Below are positions 20,931 through 22,731 of a DNA stretch of 22,731 bases, one piece after another. The stretch is from a virus. The position numbers and the translations under genes were made by a program. The notes under the pieces were generated by a model. The model did no database searches, was not told the origin of the DNA, and saw only the letters and a program-made list of their open reading frames with translations. Location of the stretch: IMG/VR virus record IMGVR_UViG_3300035698_004380, positions 1 to 22,731 of that record; one strand, given 5' to 3'. Numbering within the stretch: position 1 is the first letter of the stretch; the number at the start of each line of letters is the position of its first letter.

Positions 20931-21378
20931 TCATCCCCCATGATTCAAGTTCTTCACGTAACTCATCGTCAGTCATTAACTCTGCCCATGTTACCACGTC
21001 ATCTATCTTCATCTCAGTATAAAGTTCAGCTAATACTTCTGCCCTATTATCTTTACCAGATTTCTTCATGATAGGCAATGGTTTTACGTACTGATGCGCT
21101 GCTTCTCCGCCTTGGAACGGTACAGTGGTATACAATAGATATTGTAATTGAGGATGACGCTTAAGTGCTGAAAAATTTCTGTTTACATGTTGATTTACTG
21201 CTAGCACATAATATCGCGTCAAATCAGCAACTCTGGTGTTGGCTACACTTAGATAGCGATTGTATAACCAGCCGCCAAACTTGGTTTGTTGATCAGAGTT
21301 AAGTGTATTCCACCATTTTCGGTTTTTCTGATTCACCGCACTGAATAGCCGATTCAATTCAATTTTGCTGTCACTCAT
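20899..21378 (-). CDS. Possible clamp-loader small subunit, T4 gp62-like (159 aa)
   Basis: The protein is helical, with WWNTLNSDQQTKFGGWLYNRYL, YYVLAVNQHVNRNFSALKRHPQLQYLLYTTVP and a C-terminal acidic helix. T4 gp62 and its marine-phage relatives have a similar order of an N-terminal helical stretch followed by an h-x-h-x-N-x-x-h-N-x-x-F segment. Such a protein would form the clamp loader with gp44, but gp44 and the clamp are not in this window. The call rests on a weak pattern. The true start is the ATG at 21378, overlapping the previous stop as TAATG. The last 32 nt overlap the zinc-finger gene. Confidence 0.4.
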   Translation of the reverse strand: MSDSKIELNRLFSAVNQKNRKWWNTLNSDQQTKFGGWLYNRYLSVANTRVADLTRYYVLAVNQHVNRNFSALKRHPQLQYLLYTTVPFQGGEAAHQYVKPLPIMKKSGKDNRAEVLAELYTEMKIDDVVTWAELMTDDELREELESWGMNDRDIQKAFK

Positions 21379-21878
21379 TACCAAATCTTACTCACATCTA
21401 CTATTTCACTCGTTCGACTTATCTCTCTAACAAAAAACGCACACGATGCTTTAGGGCCAGTGCTTAACGGTACAGCGAGTAATTGTCCAGGTTTCAGTTT
21501 TGGAAAAAACCATTTAACATCTTGATATACATCTACTATTTCGATCGGTTCAAATCGTGGCATAGATTCAGCTAACGGATTACAAGTAAAAGCGTTAAAG
21601 TCTCGATCATTAATACCAGTCAGAGGAATCAGTTCTAAGTCACCAAATTCACTCTCTCCAATAAGTATCTGCCAATTATACGGCATACGAATAATGCGAT
21701 TTCCAATTTTCATCACCAACGCTGGGTCATTGAATGACTCTAGGAAAATCATCGGAATAAAGTAGTAGTCAGGGTCTTGAGGATTGCTATTGTCTAAGAC
21801 GCAGAACCTCATATCATCGACATTTTCAGGATATTCTGTCATCTCATAAGTGGTATTATCCGCTGTGAGAATTCTCAT
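21378..21878 (-). CDS. Conserved T4-like phage protein, unknown function (166 aa)
   Basis: The protein reads MRILTADNTTYEMTEYPEN, DMRFCVLDNSNPQDPDYYFIPMIFLESF, FGDLELIPLTGINDRDFNAF and VYQDVKWFFPKLKPGQLLAVPL. I associate this pattern with a conserved protein of marine T4-like phages, often near replication genes, but know no function for it. It is beta-rich with no membrane segment. The ATG at 21878 is chosen because AAGGAG lies 7 nt upstream. It begins inside the last 23 nt of the DUF3310-like gene. Confidence 0.7.
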   Translation of the reverse strand: MRILTADNTTYEMTEYPENVDDMRFCVLDNSNPQDPDYYFIPMIFLESFNDPALVMKIGNRIIRMPYNWQILIGESEFGDLELIPLTGINDRDFNAFTCNPLAESMPRFEPIEIVDVYQDVKWFFPKLKPGQLLAVPLSTGPKASCAFFVREISRTSEIVDVSKIW

Positions 21879-22149
21879 CACTGCGCTCCTTATCATGATC
21901 ATACAGTAATAGCATTGCGTAATGTAGTGTCTTAAACAAATCGTCTCGATTGTGTCCTTTTTTCTTACCGTATCGTCGCACGTATTTGAGAATATTGCCT
22001 CGACAGAAACCTAATCCGTCGCTGTCGTCAAAGATTACTTCCATTGATTGGATATCATTCTCACCGCTATAGTGCGCACTATACGTTGAATCTATATACT
22101 GTCTTAATTCTGTTAAAATTCTATCTTCGTCGAATTTATACTTGGTCAT
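21856..22149 (-). CDS. DUF3310-like protein (97 aa)
   Basis: The core GLGFCRGNILKYVRRYGKKKGHNRDDLFKTLHYAMLLL matches the DUF3310 pattern (F-x-x-G-N-h-h-K-Y-h-x-R-Y-x-K-K...D-L-x-K-x-h-x-Y), common in phages and sometimes labelled SaV-like or nucleotide-kinase-like. No kinase activity can be inferred from these residues. AAAGGAAAAG precedes the ATG. A strong sigma70-type promoter lies 26 nt upstream, making this the first gene of an apparently early run that continues through the replication-linked genes below it. Confidence 0.75.
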   Translation of the reverse strand: MTKYKFDEDRILTELRQYIDSTYSAHYSGENDIQSMEVIFDDSDGLGFCRGNILKYVRRYGKKKGHNRDDLFKTLHYAMLLLYDHDKERSDENSHSG

Positions 22150-22174
22150 TCTTTTCCTTTGCGGTGTAGTTCAT

Positions 22175-22203
22175 AGTATACCACCATACTGTATATTAAT
22201 CAA
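22175..22203 (-). promoter_or_regulatory. Strong sigma70-type promoter with extended -10
   Basis: TTGATT (22198-22203) is followed after exactly 17 nt by TATACT (22175-22180), preceded by TGG, an extended -10 element. RNA would start near 22168, about 19 nt before the ATG at 22149. AGTAT and ATACT flank GGTGGT across the spacer and -10, a possible operator half-site pair. Confidence 0.75.
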
Positions 22204-22260
22204 TAATTTTCTCTGCCATTAAGAGGATAGGTAATGAGAATAATGTTTGGATATTCATTT

Positions 22261-22629
22261 TCAATATGTACGATTGACTTTGTCTATTGCTCGAATCCAA
22301 AGAGCATACAGTTCCTCAATCCACTCCTTATTATAATCAAGAAGACCTAATTCTTCATACAATAACCGTATTCTAAGAGTTGTTTCCTTTGGTCTGAAAT
22401 AATTGCGAGTGTCCCAGATTAGCGTCCGAGTTGTACTACGTGGCAGATTGCGGCGGTCCCAATCATCAAACGCTCGAAAAATAGTTGATTCAGGTCCTGC
22501 AGGAAAGCCCCGCCATTTCAACATCTCAGTTGAATTAATGAAAATAATCTGAGTGGAGGGTATCATTTTATTACACTGGACTTGGAAAGAGAAGGCGGAC
22601 AAGAGGACTACTTTCCGCGTCGACGTCAA
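22261..22629 (-). CDS. Phage protein, unknown function (about 122 aa)
   Basis: No family is recognised. The protein is mixed, with STQIIFINSTEMLKWRGFPAGPES and TRTLIWDTRNYFRPKETTLRIRLLYEELGLLDYNKEWIEELYALW, the last part clearly helical. The start is uncertain: the upstream frame has no ATG before TTG at 22629 after an in-frame stop, and the residues just before TTG also read like protein. The first internal ATG is about 33 codons in. TTG at 22629 is kept, with AAGG about 12 nt upstream. Confidence 0.55.
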   Translation of the reverse strand: MTSTRKVVLLSAFSFQVQCNKMIPSTQIIFINSTEMLKWRGFPAGPESTIFRAFDDWDRRNLPRSTTRTLIWDTRNYFRPKETTLRIRLLYEELGLLDYNKEWIEELYALWIRAIDKVNRTY

Positions 22630-22649
22630 CCAGTTATAGACCTTGGTTT

Positions 22650-22731
22650 CTAGTATTTGACCTTGAAAACCTTATGCTCGTATTCTGCTTCTCGATAGTA
22701 ACGTTTTCTATCATTTAGATGACGTCTACTG
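22650..22731 (-). CDS. C-terminal end of an unknown gene, cut by the window edge
   Basis: Twenty-six residues are visible, ending RYYREAEYEHKVFKVKY followed by TAG at 22650-22652. The composition, dense in Arg, Lys, Tyr and Glu, is protein-like, and the frame is open to the edge, whereas the other two minus-strand frames are not. The next gene begins about 21 nt after the stop, as elsewhere in this tightly packed region. Nothing can be said about function. Confidence 0.6.
   Translation of the reverse strand, partial: SRRHLNDRKRYYREAEYEHKVFKVKY

Noticed and set aside
1-22731. CRISPR arrays, insertion sequences and conventional tRNA genes
   Set aside because: I saw no regularly spaced repeats, transposase-like proteins or cloverleaf patterns by eye on either strand.

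Overview
The window looks like part of a T4-like tailed phage (myovirus) genome, probably marine. It carries T4-type replication genes (primase gp61-like, DnaB-family helicase gp41-like, a possible gp62-type clamp-loader subunit), a class Ia ribonucleotide reductase set with glutaredoxin, a pectate-lyase-fold tail fibre, an Sm-like protein and many short start/stop-overlapping genes. Almost everything is on the minus strand; one gene (18991-19359) is on the plus strand. The host cannot be read off directly, but the circularly permuted tmRNA gene and a tag peptide with an NDN core and VAA end fit an alphaproteobacterial (or, less likely, cyanobacterial) host.

Layout in transcription order (right to left). 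22731-19343: the end of an unknown gene, an unknown gene, then a run starting at a strong sigma70-type promoter (22175-22203): a DUF3310-like protein, two conserved phage proteins (one perhaps a clamp-loader subunit), a zinc-finger protein, a small protein and a short DnaE-like fragment. 18991-19359: the lone plus-strand gene, preceded by a perfect T4-type late-promoter box. 18970-14636: a structural-looking protein, then primase, a radical SAM enzyme and replicative helicase joined by ATGA overlaps, a 23-codon ORF and a conserved small protein. 14639-9505: mostly unrecognised proteins, probably virion or morphogenesis related. 9508-5170: a second radical SAM protein, a structural-looking protein, a RecB/MGME1-like exonuclease, the tail fibre and a hypothetical. 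5159-1410: nrdB with an N-terminal ATP-cone, nrdA broken into two genes by a split intein, and glutaredoxin. 1393-1: an Sm-like protein, a permuted two-piece tmRNA, a small protein from its own promoter, and the start of an ATP-grasp gene.

Functionally, NrdA (after protein trans-splicing), NrdB and glutaredoxin would make dNTPs for the primase-helicase replisome, while the tmRNA and perhaps the Sm-like protein act on host translation or RNA. A recurring GGTAAATA box in short gaps before genes looks like this phage's late-promoter signal. The strongest unusual features are the phage-encoded permuted tmRNA, the split intein cut exactly at the catalytic cysteine of NrdA, the radical SAM gene between primase and helicase, and two perfect 29-bp palindromes of identical architecture.
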